A stretch of DNA of 64,000 nt from Siniperca chuatsi (lineage: Eukaryota; Chordata; Actinopteri; Centrarchiformes; Sinipercidae): assembly GCF_020085105.1 (NCBI RefSeq), contig NC_058055.1, positions 12,750,822-12,814,821 on the forward strand, written 5' to 3'. The notes under the pieces were generated by a model. That model saw only the letters and a list, made by a program, of their open reading frames with translations. It was not told the origin of the DNA and did not search any database. Each line of letters begins with the position of its first letter. Position 1 is the first letter of the stretch. Of this stretch, positions 1 through 13,100 are shown in pieces. Position numbers and translations under genes: made by a program.

Positions 1-3000
1 AACCTTGCTAATGGACCCAATCACCCAGGACCAGGCCCAGAGGAAATCCCTATGGTAGATGTGAGTTTCTGAAAGGATTCCTAACGATATTAAAGTATAC
101 GCACACAGATGTACACCAAATGGTTTTATGCTTAGTTATATAATCAAAGCTGTTCTTTTTTTTCTCATTTTTCCATCTGCCAAATCCATTTTTTCCCGAC
201 ACAGTACATATCAAAGAACGTTCCTGCAACTGAACGAGTCATACGGCCTGCAACAGAGGGATCGTTCCCTGCCAGCCATGCTTCTTCCAGATCTCACAAC
301 TCTTCCACACGAGCTCATTCATCAACTCACAGGTAAGCATGCACCATACAGTACGTGTGTTTGCCCTCATGCCTGCCTTACATTCAGCACTATCATTTTA
401 TATAAATACAGAATCTCACATTGGTTAAATGCCCTGCCTCTGGAAACAAGTGCATCAGTTGTCAAGCTTCTTTTTCAAAAGGCGTAATTCTTTTTGAAAA
501 AAATTATAGAAAAAAATCACACTGGGACACGCTGGGGTGTGTGCATGTTAACACCTTTTTTTTATTTGTCAGACATGAGGAACGAACATGGAGCCTGGAA
601 CATTCTGACAGCATCCTCTCTGACTCGCCGGGAATTATGTCATCATCCGTGGGGACCAGTAAGTGCAGCAGTCCTGCGTGCATGGAGGCACGGGCTCGGC
701 GCGCTGCACACTGTGGTTACTCTGACCCCCATCGGCCGGGCCTACAGTACGGAGACTCCTTCGACTCGCTGGGAGACTCTCCGCACAGCGACAGGTGGGA
801 AACAGGCCTGTGTGGCACATATGGCACTGGGTTTGCCGTGAACATTTTGAGAAGTTTCCTCTCTCTGCTGGTTCTCTCTCAGCCTCGAGAGGCCAGTCAG
901 GGCACTCTGAGAGACTCAGTGGAAACTGACACACAGCAAGCATGATGATGAAATTCGCTAAGGTAGGCAAGAGTTAAAAACAGTGCTTATTTCAATGGGA
1001 ACTCTGTGCATACAGCTACTGTAACATTATTCCTTGGCCAGTATGTAATTCTGATTGGCTAAAGTGTTCCCTTCAATTTTATTAACAATGTGACATTTTG
1101 GGAAATACACTGCTTGCCATCTTGTCCAGAGACACATAAAAAGATATCAATTTCATCTTTGCGTCACAGAGATAGGTCCAGGATGGGTTTAGCCTAGCTT
1201 AGCACAAAGACTTGAAGCAGGAAGAAGCAGTTAGCTCTGTCTGTCAGAAGTGAGGAAATATGCCTTTCAACAGCTCCAAAAACGGTCTATATTTATCCTG
1301 CACCTATTTCTGTACTGAAAGCACAGAGATATCAATCAGCAAGATGGCAAACAAGCATATTTCCCAAAATGTTGGACTGTTCCTTTAACATGAACTAGAA
1401 CATGACGGCTCAAACACAGTTGATTCACTCTAAATAATGTGCTTTCAGGTCTTCCACATGCTCTCTATTTCAGTAGTGCTCAATGTCACCCATGGCCTGA
1501 ATTTGAACTTGCTTTTTAAGTGCCTAAGATACACTCCCTGATTTTGTTATAGGGCCCAGTAGTGACCCCCTCCCCAAATCCCCAAATGCCCTCCTTGCTC
1601 ATTGCTGATGTTTTGAATTCCAACACATTTCTCAGCTAAGCAGTCGTCGCTCAACAAGCCTACATTAGCAGTGAGATGGGAGGAAATTTTGGGATATGCG
1701 AGCACGATTGGTCCCTATACTAAAATTATGGAGTGTATATTTAACCATCAACACAACACCTATAAAAACAGTTGGTTAGGTATTTTTTCTAATAGCACAC
1801 ACATGTTTTGCAGGAAGGGAATGATGGCCCAGTTAGGTAGAGCAAGTCTGTCTTTGTTGACCCTGTAATTGAAGACCTTGTGCTAAAAGTTGCTATACAC
1901 GAGAACGCCCTGCCCTTTCCTTTCGTACACAGGCCCTCATTGACCTTTGTTTAAAGTCTCAGAATCACTATTAACCATAATGTCTTCATTCATGGAACCT
2001 TGATTATGCACACCATCAGCCAATCCATATCAGATGGCTCACCATTAGAAAAGGTACTGTACAATGATAGCTCAATGGAACCTGAGCAGTAGGCTCAAAG
2101 AAAAAGTTCCCAGTGAATAGGACAGTATGATTTTCAGATGGCAAAATCTCACAAAATCTGAGAAGGAGCCAAGGTGGCTACAAAGCAGACATCGTTCACT
2201 GAGATTACTTTTTAACAAACACAAAAGCACATTCTCATTCTCACATTCTCAGATGAGGGGGACATTTTAAGTAATTAAACCCTTACACTGCAAACACTTG
2301 ATTATGCAAGTGCAAAGCCCAAGTATCCTCTATTTAAATGTGTAAAAGGTAAAAAGCAGCCTGGAAATGAAAACAAATCTAGGTCAAATGCATAATACTT
2401 ACATTTATTTTGATGGCCCAGTTAGGTAGAGCAAAAAAAGTTGTGTGTTGTGTACAGTTTAGAAGCATCCACTGGATCAGTGTGCATAATGACCTCAGAT
2501 CATCTTCAGCAAAGGTGCAACTGGATAAGCCAACTGATGCCTGCCTTACTTTTGGCTGAACAAGGTTCCATTAGCTATACAGTTTTAAAGTACATAACAT
2601 TCAGGCCTACCAAAGGAACACTTAGGACCAGAGGTAGACCTTTTAACACATTAACTAATTCTACAACTGAAGTTATGCTCGGTGATACATGGCCTGCTAT
2701 TCCTGCAAAATGCATATTTGAGGTGTTGAATATGCAAATCAGCACATGTCCAGCTTCAGTCATGCTTTAACAACTGAGCCAAAATGAAAGTAATGGAGCA
2801 AGGAAGTTCCTAAAGTGTTTAGAGCTGCATGTATCTGTAAAGTATTTTAAAATTTCTAGAACTGACTACATGACTGACAGAGTGTCCTACATCAGCCGCT
2901 GGCTGCAGTGAAAACTTAAATATGCAGTGCTGGCAATTGTTCTCTTAATAAATAGTATCTATCAAAGTAGTATCAAAGCAAATCAAAGTATCAAAGTAAT

Positions 3001-5362
3001 ATCAAAGCAAATGACCGGTGCCATATAAATTGTCAAACACTAATCAGACGAGATGTGTCTTGCCTTTAATGTGCTTGAGCTCTAAGGTATCAACAATGCC
3101 AGCATACAGCAAGCTTGTGTGTGTGAATAGGGACTTGGCCATTGAATTGTTATGCAGAGCCAGATTGCATAACCAACATCCCCTCAGAGTCATTCCAGGT
3201 AACAAGCACCTCTTCCATCATGGCGACAGCTTCTGCACCAGCTGAATCAGCAGTGCTGTTGTGGGAATATCTCAGGCTTGTGTCTCACACGGCCTGTTGC
3301 AGTTTCCTCAAGGCAAAAAACAGACGATCCAAACACTCTGATCCACAATGATTCACCATCAGTGATTTGTCTATTCTGAGTTGCTTTTCAAATGTATTGA
3401 CATGAATGTTTAGTTTTATGGTATTATGGCTGTAGGACTGTAAGGGTTACACCCATAAGTTGCTGATGTTTTGACAATCCAGACAATCCAAATTTGGTTA
3501 CTAGGGTTTAATCCTAAGTGGAGGAGGGATGGAAAAGTGGCAACCATGACAACCGAGTGTGAGGCTAAGACTCATGTCAGTCAAGAAAACACACTCCAAA
3601 ATGTACCAGTCATTAGTGGTTCTGCATCTTCAAGAATCTCCACGTTTATTTCAGCCATGGTGCCCACGTGGCCATGTTTGAACAAAGCTTCCTAAGATGA
3701 CAACCATAGTAACTTTGAGCTGTGTAGATAGCAGTTCATTTAAAAGTAATACAGGGGGTTGAAGATTTGGCAGGTTGCATCATAACATTACTCAATGGCT
3801 GACAGCTTATTGTGCAGAGATAAGGCGCTGGTTAAGGTATCAGAGAGGATTAGGCATAGTACGGTCTACATGGCAATCAGCATATACACTAACATGCTAA
3901 AAAAAGATACAGTGGCAAATGTGCTGCTTCAGAGTATGCTTAATATAAATAAAAGACCAGCAAAGTGTTAGTAAAAGCCACTAAAAAGACAGTTTAGTCA
4001 CCATCAGTTTTGAGTCTATATGGATGGGCAGCCAAAACAGCTGCTTCTTCATGTCTGAATTGGAGTTTAAAGATAGTTTGAAAATGGTTACCAATATTAA
4101 TGGGCATAATAATATTAATTTCACTTTTTCAAGTCATCACCATCAACTAATATTATGTTTGTATATTATAAGACCCAAGGATATTAACAAAAGAAGTGGA
4201 TCCAGAATAGATCCCTGTTGGACATCACAGGGAGCATTTGCCAGTGGTGACATTAACTTCCTATTACAGACATTTCAGTTCAGCAGACAGGAAGAAAATC
4301 AGTCTTGAGCAGTACAAGGGTACAAAATATACTGTACAACTAAAGTACAGTATACAAGATATTACATTCTTCACTGCAGAAGATTAGTGGAACTAAAACA
4401 CAACCTTGGGAAAAAAATCTTTATCTTAAAATGTTCTCAAATAGATCATTATTGTGATTGAAAGTACATCAATGTATATGAAAGTCACTATGCCCAGTGT
4501 GCAACCTATCTTACAGCAGTTCAGCTCAAGTGAAAATCTAAGCTAAATCCCATTTACAGCTTGTTAGTAACTTGGTACTTAAGATCCAATGTTCATTCAG
4601 TTAGCAGGATGCCTATGAAACATTCAAACTGCTTTTTGTACACTTTCTCACTTCTGTTCTTTGCTCTTCTCTACTTAACTATTTACTCCCCTCTGTATTT
4701 ACTACAGATATGTGTCAGCCCTGACAACACCAGCCCGCCTCTCGCCAGTGGATTTCCATTACTCATTGCCCTCGCAGGTGCCTACCTTCCAGATCACATC
4801 CCCCAATGCCAGCCATGCCATGTCTCTCCCTCCTGCTGTCCACAACCCCTACCCTCTGGCGGATGACCAGCCTCTGTTGCGGCGCTACCAGGTGCCCCTA
4901 CATGATGCCCAGTGCCAGGAGCCCTACCGGCAGCAGCGTCGTACCTATCTAAATGATAGCAGGGGCAGCCTGCCCTCCAGCCCCTACCGGCTGGCTGAGG
5001 AGGAAGACTATGAGACCACCCAGGAGTATCTCTCCTCTCGGGAGCAACCAAAGAGAAGTGGGTCCAGTGGAACTGGTAGCCGTCGCTGGCGAAGATCCAG
5101 ACTGAATGGCCACGTGGCCCCGCGTGGATATGAGGCATCTCGGGACTATGGGTCTCGAAGCTGCCTAACAGATAGTGAGTCAGAGGAGGACGGTGAGAGC
5201 ACGCCCTTCCTCAGTATGCAGAACATGAATGCCGAGCCCTCCACCATCTACAGGCCGGTGGACAGTCGGACTTCTCACTCATCGGGGCGGCACAGTGGGC
5301 ATGGGAACATGCATACAAGACTTACACACTCACGCTCCAAACCGGACAATACACCCCATTAA
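1..5362 (+). CDS. nrg2: neuregulin 2, 3' part (last four coding exons, cytoplasmic tail)
   Basis: Partial gene that starts upstream of the window. Exons: 1-60 (5' end outside), 205-332, 573-794 and 4708-5362, the last ending in a TAA stop. All junctions are GT-AG and phases agree, giving 354 residues. The protein is the intracellular tail of a type I membrane EGF-family ligand precursor for ErbB receptors. Motifs shared with vertebrate NRG2 are LANGPNHPG followed by EEI, YISKNVPATE, HEERTWSLEHSDS, GIMSSSVGTSKC, SPACMEARARRAA, DSFDSL.DSPHSDR, ALTTPARLSPVDFHYSL, QVPTFQITSPN, EDYETTQEY, SRRWRRSRLNG and STPFLSMQN. The 'ALTTPARLSPVDFHYSL' and 'RRWRRSRLNG' blocks favour NRG2 over NRG1. The transmembrane segment and EGF domain lie upstream. 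Intron 795-4707 (3.9 kb) carries an old transposon copy. Which teleost duplicate (a or b) cannot be decided here. Confidence 0.93.
205..332 (+). CDS. nrg2: nrg2 exon: start of cytoplasmic tail
   Basis: This 128-bp exon follows an acceptor ending in acacag and is followed by the donor gtaagc. It begins in phase 0 with YISKNVPATERVIR, a stretch conserved in vertebrate NRG2 just inside the membrane. It then runs into a Ser/His/Arg-rich segment, SRSHNSSTRAHSSTHR, completed across the next junction. Confidence 0.9.
573..794 (+). CDS. nrg2: nrg2 exon: middle of cytoplasmic tail
   Basis: This 222-bp exon lies between the acceptor ttatttgtcag and the donor gtggga. It carries the neuregulin-conserved block WSLEHSDS, then GIMSSSVGTSKC, SPACMEARARRAA and DSPHSDR. 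The reading frame joins the preceding exon (AG|A, Arg) and the following one (AG|A, Arg) without a shift. Confidence 0.9.
1089..1388. mobile_element. degraded non-autonomous DNA transposon (MITE) in nrg2 intron
   Basis: The ends are inverted copies of each other: acattttgggaaatacac near 1093, and atatttcccaaaatgtt near 1366. The interior phrase tagcacaaagacttgaagca recurs, diverged, in the element at 52171-52714. No coding capacity is present. The outer boundaries are approximate. Confidence 0.7.
2958..3011. repeat. short tandem repeat of a TATCAAAGTA/GCAAA-like unit
   Basis: About four imperfect repeats built on 'tatcaaag' followed by taat, tagt or caaa. They lie in the nrg2 intron 795-4707. 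Confidence 0.7.
4708..5362 (+). CDS. nrg2: nrg2 terminal coding exon
   Basis: This 655-bp exon (acceptor tactacag) completes the tail and ends at TAA 5360-5362. It opens with YVSALTTPARLSPVDFHYSL. It then has EDYETTQEY, a basic cluster (SRRWRRSRLNG), an acidic run (DSESEEDGESTPFL) and a His/Ser/Arg-rich C-terminus ending NTPH. It is longer and less Pro/Gly-rich than the mammalian NRG2 tail as I remember it. Confidence 0.92.
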
Positions 5363-5969
5363 AGAGTGAAAATGAACCAACAAAAATCAATATAGTATAG
5401 ACCTGCATCTATAAGAAATATTTTTATTTTATATAACTGACAGATATTCTAAACAAATGAAATATTTATTTTCATTTTAGCAAAAGTTGTCTACTAGTTA
5501 ACAGTAAAGACTTTTTTATAGGGAAAACTCTATTTATATGTACATTTTGATTTACAGCATAAAAAGATGTGCCAGTTTTTTCACAACGTAAAAAATAGAG
5601 TAATATTGTGGTGCCTTTTGCTGTATGCCGATGCCAGAGGGCCAGTGGAGGTTTTTGTAGCCTTTCTTATATGGACGCCTCATTTTTTATACACGTTTAT
5701 GTTTTGTTTTCCTCACTGGTTTCCTGTTTTACTTTCTTTCCAAGTTGCATTCTTTGAGGAGTCTAGCCCCACTGGAACATAACCCCTTCCATGTCACGCA
5801 ATATAAACCACTTCAACATAAAGTGTATGTTTACATTAATATGATTCGCCTGTAGGGTTTATGATTTGGGATCTAATAGAACGCCTGATAAATACAATGT
5901 AGATCCTTTTTGCCCTCTGACTAATGTCTACCGAGAGAGATGGTGAGAGGTTGTGTGTGTGTAAATGCC

Positions 5970-6047
<78 letters not shown>

Positions 6048-7892
6048 CGCATGTCAGTTTGCTTGCATGTATTTTTGATTGTTAGATGAATAGCACTGTT
6101 TGTTGTGGTAACATCAAACAAGTGGGTCTACTGGTGTCTCTGCAGAGCTGACAGAAGAGTGTCTCAGAGGTCCACAGAATAGTGCTTTATCAGAACAGTG
6201 ACCCCCAGTGTAGGTGGACAGTAAGGCTGATGTAGGGTTGTATGTTATGCAGGTCATTGCTTGATGTGTTTACAGCTATTCTGCCCCTTTCCCAGCCTGC
6301 TCCAGTTAAGTCCCTTTTATTCCCCAGCAGGTTTTCCTCATGTTAGTCTGTTATGAGGCCAATAAACACTGAGCTGCTTGGCACAGGGTGACCCCCTGCC
6401 ATCATAGGTGATGGCAAAACAAAAAGATTGCATCTGTTTTCACTCAACTCAGCCCCTAATCCCATGGCTCATCATCCTTCTGTGTCCATTCTGTTTTTGT
6501 GGCTCATGTTAAAGGCCACACAGTGTCTCAGGATTTCCACATGCGCCCCCAACCCTGTTCATCTTCCTCAACTTAAAGTCTACCCAAGACTAAGGTTCTC
6601 AGATAATGAATGCCTAAATGTTAACATCACGCAACACTCTACCAGTTCCCCGAACACTCCAATACAGAAAGAAGGCAAGCCAAGCGAAGCAGCTCAGTGG
6701 AGAACAGTACATACTAGACAATATAAATGAAATAGCTGTGAAACTTTGGAGGATCATACAATGCAAAAATATGCAAACTTTCTATTTTGCTGTTTGATTA
6801 CATCATTTTCTAAGAGGTGACTGTAGTGTGTTGTGTGTAAAAAAAATCTATGTGATGCCTAGTGTAGAATGAAATAACATGATATAAATGCATATTTACA
6901 TGAGTTAGTTTTTAAAGCCTTTATGCAGCCATCTATCAAGTTGTCAGCCTTTCTTGTTCACATACTCACATCCATTGAATGACTGTGTCCATGGATTATA
7001 TTATCACTTGGTTTAGACCACCCCACTTTACATGCACACTTCCAGGTAATGTCAGATAGCGTTCAAATAGGGTCTCCTCCAATAGCACTGTGTACTGCTT
7101 TGTCTTGTTGAGGGATCTAGTCATTTAAAATTTAGTCTGTAAATGATAATAATTATAAAAGTTAATAAAATCTTTTAAGCCGTCCTCCACTGAAGGAAAA
7201 GTAGATATTTAAAAGGTAATTCAAGAAATGTCAAACCCATTAAAAGTGACTCAGTGAGAAAGAACAGTTGACGATTTTTCATCACTGTTCGTATGTTTCT
7301 ACTCCTCGTAAACAAACAACTGAATGCTGTATTATCAGATGATTATTGCTTTAAAAAAGATTGATCTGCAGTTCAAACTGCTATATGGTAAATGCACAGT
7401 GGTGTTGTTATAGAGAAAGGTCTTAGGTCACAACTCATTTAGATATTTCATTGAGTTTCTCACCTCTGGGTCTAATTTTGTATGTCTGAAAAATGCAAAA
7501 GAAGACAGTGCTCCTCTAGTTTAAATGTGATACTCCCTTCACTTTGCCAGTCCTCTCACCCAATTGAGATGCTACCAGGCACTGCCCTGCCAGTCTCTAC
7601 TGTTTAATTTTATGACCCCCACCCCACCTGACCCCACCCTCGCTTGAAATGTTTGAACACCTCTCTTCTGCATGTCCTTGTGGTCACGGTTAGATGGGTG
7701 CATGGTAAAAAAGCAGCAGACAATTATTTTCCAGTCAGTGAAAGTGTATTTTCATTTAACATTCAGCAATAAAAAAGAACCTTTCCCCATGTCATTCCTG
7801 AAATATGCTAGAAAAAAAGAAAAAATGCGAGATTGTCATAGATTGTAAAATAAAATGAAAAATGAATCCACCTGTTCATATGAGAAAATAAA
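5363..7892 (+). other. nrg2: probable nrg2 3' UTR
   Basis: AT-rich, non-coding sequence directly follows the nrg2 stop codon. Candidate AATAAA polyadenylation signals on the + strand lie at 6361-6366, 7768-7773 and 7887-7892. A GT microsatellite sits at 5974-6039. No splice-consistent open frame was recognised. The true 3' end is not determined; the last signal is used as the outer limit. Confidence 0.45.
5974..6047. repeat. (GT)n microsatellite with short GA tail
   Basis: About 33 uninterrupted GT units at 5974-6039, ending in a short GAGAGAG run. A shorter GT stretch lies 20 bp upstream. It falls in the probable nrg2 3' UTR. Frames across it give only a poly-Thr/His artefact. Confidence 0.97.
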
Positions 7893-10176
7893 TCTTTATT
7901 CATATCATTTTACGATGCAGTTATTTCTGTAGAAAGCTTTGCTCTGCATTTTGATTCATCTTTTATCTTGGCTTAAAGTTTGACTCGTCTGGCATACTGC
8001 ATACCATACACAGTGTGTCTCAGGAGTACACACATAGAATCCGATTATAATATTTGTTTAATATGGTGATTGGGGGTTTATAGATTATAACAAAACTGTT
8101 TTACATGGTAGTTCTGCTCTCTGAAGTGATAGCTCATACACACAAGCACATAAAAACACACATCCTGCGTGAGAGCTGAACATTGTAAAATTATATATTT
8201 TAAAAACCATTTAAAAGGAAAAAAGTGTGGGGCTATCCTCAAATAAAAAAAAATCTTAGGTGACTGTCACAAGATTTATTTCTTGATTCTTGATTGTTTC
8301 TCCAGCATTATTGTCCCTCCTCAGATTAATGCAGTTGTGCAGAATAATATCTTAACAAACAGGGCTTATTAAAGACCAAAGCATATTTGTAACATATGAA
8401 AAGACATATGCATATTTAAAACAATCTTGAATGATAAATTGACAGTTGGTGAACAGATCAAATAAGTGGGAGCGGCCCTAATGCATATATGAAATGCAAC
8501 TCCAGCAGATTGAAACCTTTAAGAACAAGAATCTTTATGAAGTAAGAAATACAGGTCAAGATTTAATGTTACCTTTTAAGTTTTTCCCTTTTTATCATCT
8601 ACAGATATTCCAGTTTGTTGTTTAGTTGCATTAGCATGGATACACCACTAGATGGAGTCACGCACCAGAAGAGCACATTTTGCAAGATGTTAGTGGTAAT
8701 ATTTCCTCATTCAGTAGAAACACACCTTATAGATATAACAGTGGTGTTTATGGGAAGAGTTGGCAGTGTAACTGAGCTGCAGGGCTGACTGAACATTTAC
8801 TTTACTTCTGAATGCAGTTTAAGATCCAAACATCCATCGTAGCAAATATGGAATAGAAATACATAATTAAAATACAGTTTATTATTTTTTTGTCACAAGA
8901 CTGTGACATTGAAGTACAGTAGCAACTTAATTTTATCATATTAAATATTACATTAACCATTAGGTGTTAGTTTTTTTTTATTTGTTTATTTTCAGCATTT
9001 AGGGTCAGTGTACTGACCACCAGCTGCTTATCAACTGCTGTATATTTCAGCACAAATGTATCAAACACAAGTTTTGTTTTCACAATTAGAAATTAGTTTT
9101 GGCCTAAATTGGTATTTCTCTGTGGTGGAGATGATATGGGAAAGCTCACATCTAGACAGCAACTGTCCGCCATGTTATCTCCAGAGCATGAAACAAGGTC
9201 AGTAAGTGAAAACATCGTCAAAAAAAAAAAGAAAGAAAATGGACTGAATCTGAATCTCTTTGACATAATGCAGCCACTTATAGTAAGAATGATATTCAAA
9301 AGTAAGTCTAATTCAGCAGCAATCCAATATTTATACTTCACTAAATCTTTCAGAAATGAAAAAACATTCCGCTCATTGGATTTTGCCCACATGTGTTCAG
9401 TGACCATATACAGTATAAATATCCATGATTCAGTTTGTCCATTGAAAGTCCTGGAGACATTAGTTAGACTATCAAAGTCAAATTTTTATGCGTAAGCTGT
9501 TGTTTTAAATCAAAGTTAAATATTTAAAGAGTGGTTCTAGTTCTGGCCTTATTTATGGGAAACCAGAGGCTGTCATGTGAACATAAAGTTAAAAAGTAAA
9601 GTAAAATTAAAACTGGAGTAGAACTTAGAATGTTTCTGTAACACTTTGCTTGGGTTTACTCATTGATAACAAATAATACTGAGTATTTGGATTCAACAGA
9701 CCATAAGAAAGGAGAGACACACAAGACATGAATGAAGAGGTGTTGATTTTAAAGAAAGTACATTTTTGTTCACAAATACAGGGTTGTATATAAAGCAATA
9801 AAAAGTTATAAAAACACCAGTGAAAGCATAGCATAGCCATTAACCTAGACCTGCTCTATTGGAAAAGTGCAATGAGATAACTTCTGTTATGAACTGGCGC
9901 TATATATATACTGGCTCAGATATGTAAAATATAAAACATATTTGGTCCAAAGTCAGACTAAAGTCCTCAAAGCTAACATGGGATTGTTTGCTGCTATAAA
10001 TTTCACTGTATTGACCTGTCCAAAAATAACATTGCAACTCCATTTGTCCAGCAGTCATGAGATGCAATAAACTCTTTATGGAAATCAAACAACTAAACAG
10101 GACAGAAAAAAAGCAGTACCTACTTTACTTTCATTAACATGTCAGCAAAAACATTAGGAGTACAATACAGATGCCC
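7893..10176. other. intergenic, nrg2 to slc22; nothing coding recognised
   Basis: AT-rich sequence between the tail-to-tail genes nrg2 (+) and the SLC22 gene (-). Only short open frames occur, with no family resemblance. The part near 10176 is presumably the 3' UTR of the SLC22 gene, although I saw no clear minus-strand AATAAA close to its stop codon. Confidence 0.5.
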
Positions 10177-13100
10177 TCAGGCAGCCTGCTTTAGAAGATT
10201 TGCCTGCGTGTCTTGCAAGATTATTGTTTCCTTTGGTGGCATTTTGGAGCGTCTCCCAGAACCTCTGTGTTTGAATAGAAAATGCAAATGTGGATACATC
10301 AGTTTTTTTCTCTTCAACTGTATGTGCTTTATTTCTTGATTAAACCATGATGATGGGGCATTTCCATTACTAAAAGTGATGTTTTGATTTTGGGACATGC
10401 AGCGATATAAGAAAAGGAACACATCCTGTCTCCTGGAGCTCGAGCTTACCTGTCCTCCATGTCTTGTATTGTATCAGGAAGGGGTGAGCCAAGTGTTTCT
10501 GGAAGAAATATTGCAGCCACTCCACTGAGAATTGGAGCTCCTCCGTAGATTAAACCTGGTAGCCAACGTATATAGTCCCCTGAGAGAAGCACCATGGGGG
10601 CCACCATGGCTCCTATACGAGCCATCATGGATACCCAGCCCATGCCATTCTGACTGAAAGCGAAAAAGTACAACTGTTAAATGCCCCAGACAGCCTTAAA
10701 TACACTTGTGCTTTAAATCAGTGATTGTGGTGCTGGTGAGAAAATATCAATGCATTTGTGAATTATTATTATTCTATAATTTGGGAAAGATCTTAAAAAT
10801 GGGTTTAGAGGCCCCACCTTGATTTTTATAAAGGGCAATAGTACAACCATTGCTGAAGGTGTGCAGCAGATATCACAGTTGTAGCATAAAATGGTGGAAA
10901 ATGGACATTTAATAAAACTTTTATAACTCTAAACTGAAAATTCAATATTCAAGTGCGTGTTTCACAGATAATCATGCAGCTGCAATTCAATATATAAAGA
11001 ACATACAATAGTTTTGAGTTACTGTTTAACTGAACATTTGAGAGAACGGTGTAACAAACAAAGACATGCAGTCTTAGAACATAAAGAAAGTGTGCAAATA
11101 GCAGCTAAGGGCAAAGGTGGCATCCATCAGAAATGTTCTAATGATCCTTTACTGTTTAGCCCTCATGTCATCTGGGTGACGCCGTTACTCTTTATCTTCC
11201 AATCTGCCCTCTCACCTTTATTTGCTCTCCTGCTGTAGAACCGGTCTGTACAATGAACTGCAGGCTAACAAAATACACACCACACTGCCAGTATTTGCTG
11301 TAGTTTGCAGTGAACTTTTATTTTGGTAGATTTTACTATTTGCTACAAGTGATTTCTGTCTCAACACAAAGTAGATCCAACTATTCCCCAAGCATGTATT
11401 TATTTAAACAATAAACTGCAATTCTCCAGGAGCTGCAGCCTAATTGTAAGACCTATTTTCTGAATAAAACATATGGGTAGCCTGGTTCCAGACTTCTGAA
11501 GCACTGCCCACATTTCTAATTTGTTGAGCGAAATAGCAATTCAGTCTGTTTATCAGGCTAAGTCCAGTAGCGAAACTCTCATCCAGCGCATACATACATA
11601 GAGATGAGTTCTGATTTCCTCAATAAACAAAATAAACTGAATTCCTAAATAAAAACTAGACTGGATTGTGTAATAACATAAGCTAAATTTCCTCAAAAAA
11701 TGTGCGTTTGTTGCCAAATATGACTTACCGAATGATGGTTGGGTACAGTTCTCCAGAGTAAAGGTAGCAGCAGTTGAAGGAGGCAGCGAGGCAACCTTTA
11801 CCCACTACAGCCAGACAGGTGCGCACAGTCTGTTTATCTGCACAGGAGCGAAACATGCTTTGGTCAGGTCACTTTGTTGTTCCTGTAGTATAGTATTCAA
11901 CCTATTCATTTGTGTGCATGTGTTCTAACACACCATAAGGTACCAACAGGTTGATCAAAATAGTGACTCCAGCAACGATGAGAGCACCACACTGTGATGA
12001 ACGCCGTCCAAGAAGACTCATAGATACAGTTATGACAACTTTAGCAGGGATGTCAACAGCTCCGAAGATCACTTGGATTAAGTAGATGTCCACCCCAAAC
12101 TTTTGCAGATCCATAGAAAGACCATAGTAGGCAAAGCTCGTTGATAACCTAAGTTAGTATTTAAAAAATTGCATTGTGTCATTGTAATTTCATAGAAGGT
12201 GCTTAAAAACTGTGACTGAGTTTTTCTACAACAAGAGCAAGACAGTGTACCAGACAGCACTGAGGCAGACTGTCGTCGTCCTCATTGTGGGTGTGCGGAA
12301 CAGATCCAGGACAGAGTAGGAGCCCTGCGAACAGGACATCTCTTTCTTCATGGACTCCTGCAGCATCTATGCATAAGAGAGAGTTCTCTCAATTCAAATT
12401 GATTTTATACACAATTATAAACAGAGATAGATGGTGCAATAACACAATCACACCGCGTCCCCTTACTTTAATGTCAATTTTTTCTCCCTCTTCATGGCGT
12501 CCGTTAAATTTGGCCACGCTTTTAAGGTTCTCAATGGCTTTCTCAGACTTATTACTCAGGACTAGCCATCTTGAAGATTCATGAAACCACCTGTATAAGA
12601 TATTTGTTTAGTTTATTTGTTTATAGTGCAATAACCATATCTTTGGACACTGACTCTTTACAGCCCTAACTTCTATTTCTATATTGTTCAATACTTGGCA
12701 TCTCACCATGAGATGAGGAAGAAGACATAGAAGGGCAAAGACACAGCCAGGGTTAACCACCTCCAGTCACGGATGAAGTAGGCTAATAAAGCCAGGATCA
12801 ACTGTCCCACTGTGTAACAGTAGCCTGTTATTGTCCCCACCACAGTTCGCACACGAGTGGGGATCCACTCCACAACTTGAAATGAAAGAATCACAGAAAA
12901 AGAGATATTTCATAGAATTTAGTATGATTAGTACCCTTTAACATTACATCCTGTCACAGAATACACTGAATGTTCTCTATCCAATTAAATATCTCACTGA
13001 GCGAGAAGCTGTTGAGCCCAATGCCAGACAGAGCCATGCCACAACCAAACCGGAACAGGCAGAAGAGGGGGAAGGAGGACGAGAAAGCAGCACATGTTCC

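Noticed and set aside
4794..5138. 114-aa open frame antisense to the last nrg2 exon
   Set aside because: Shadow of the GC-rich coding exon; no family match and no independent splice context.
5921..6121. His/Thr repeat protein
   Set aside because: Translation of a GT microsatellite; the same applies at 24591, 48665 and 48675.
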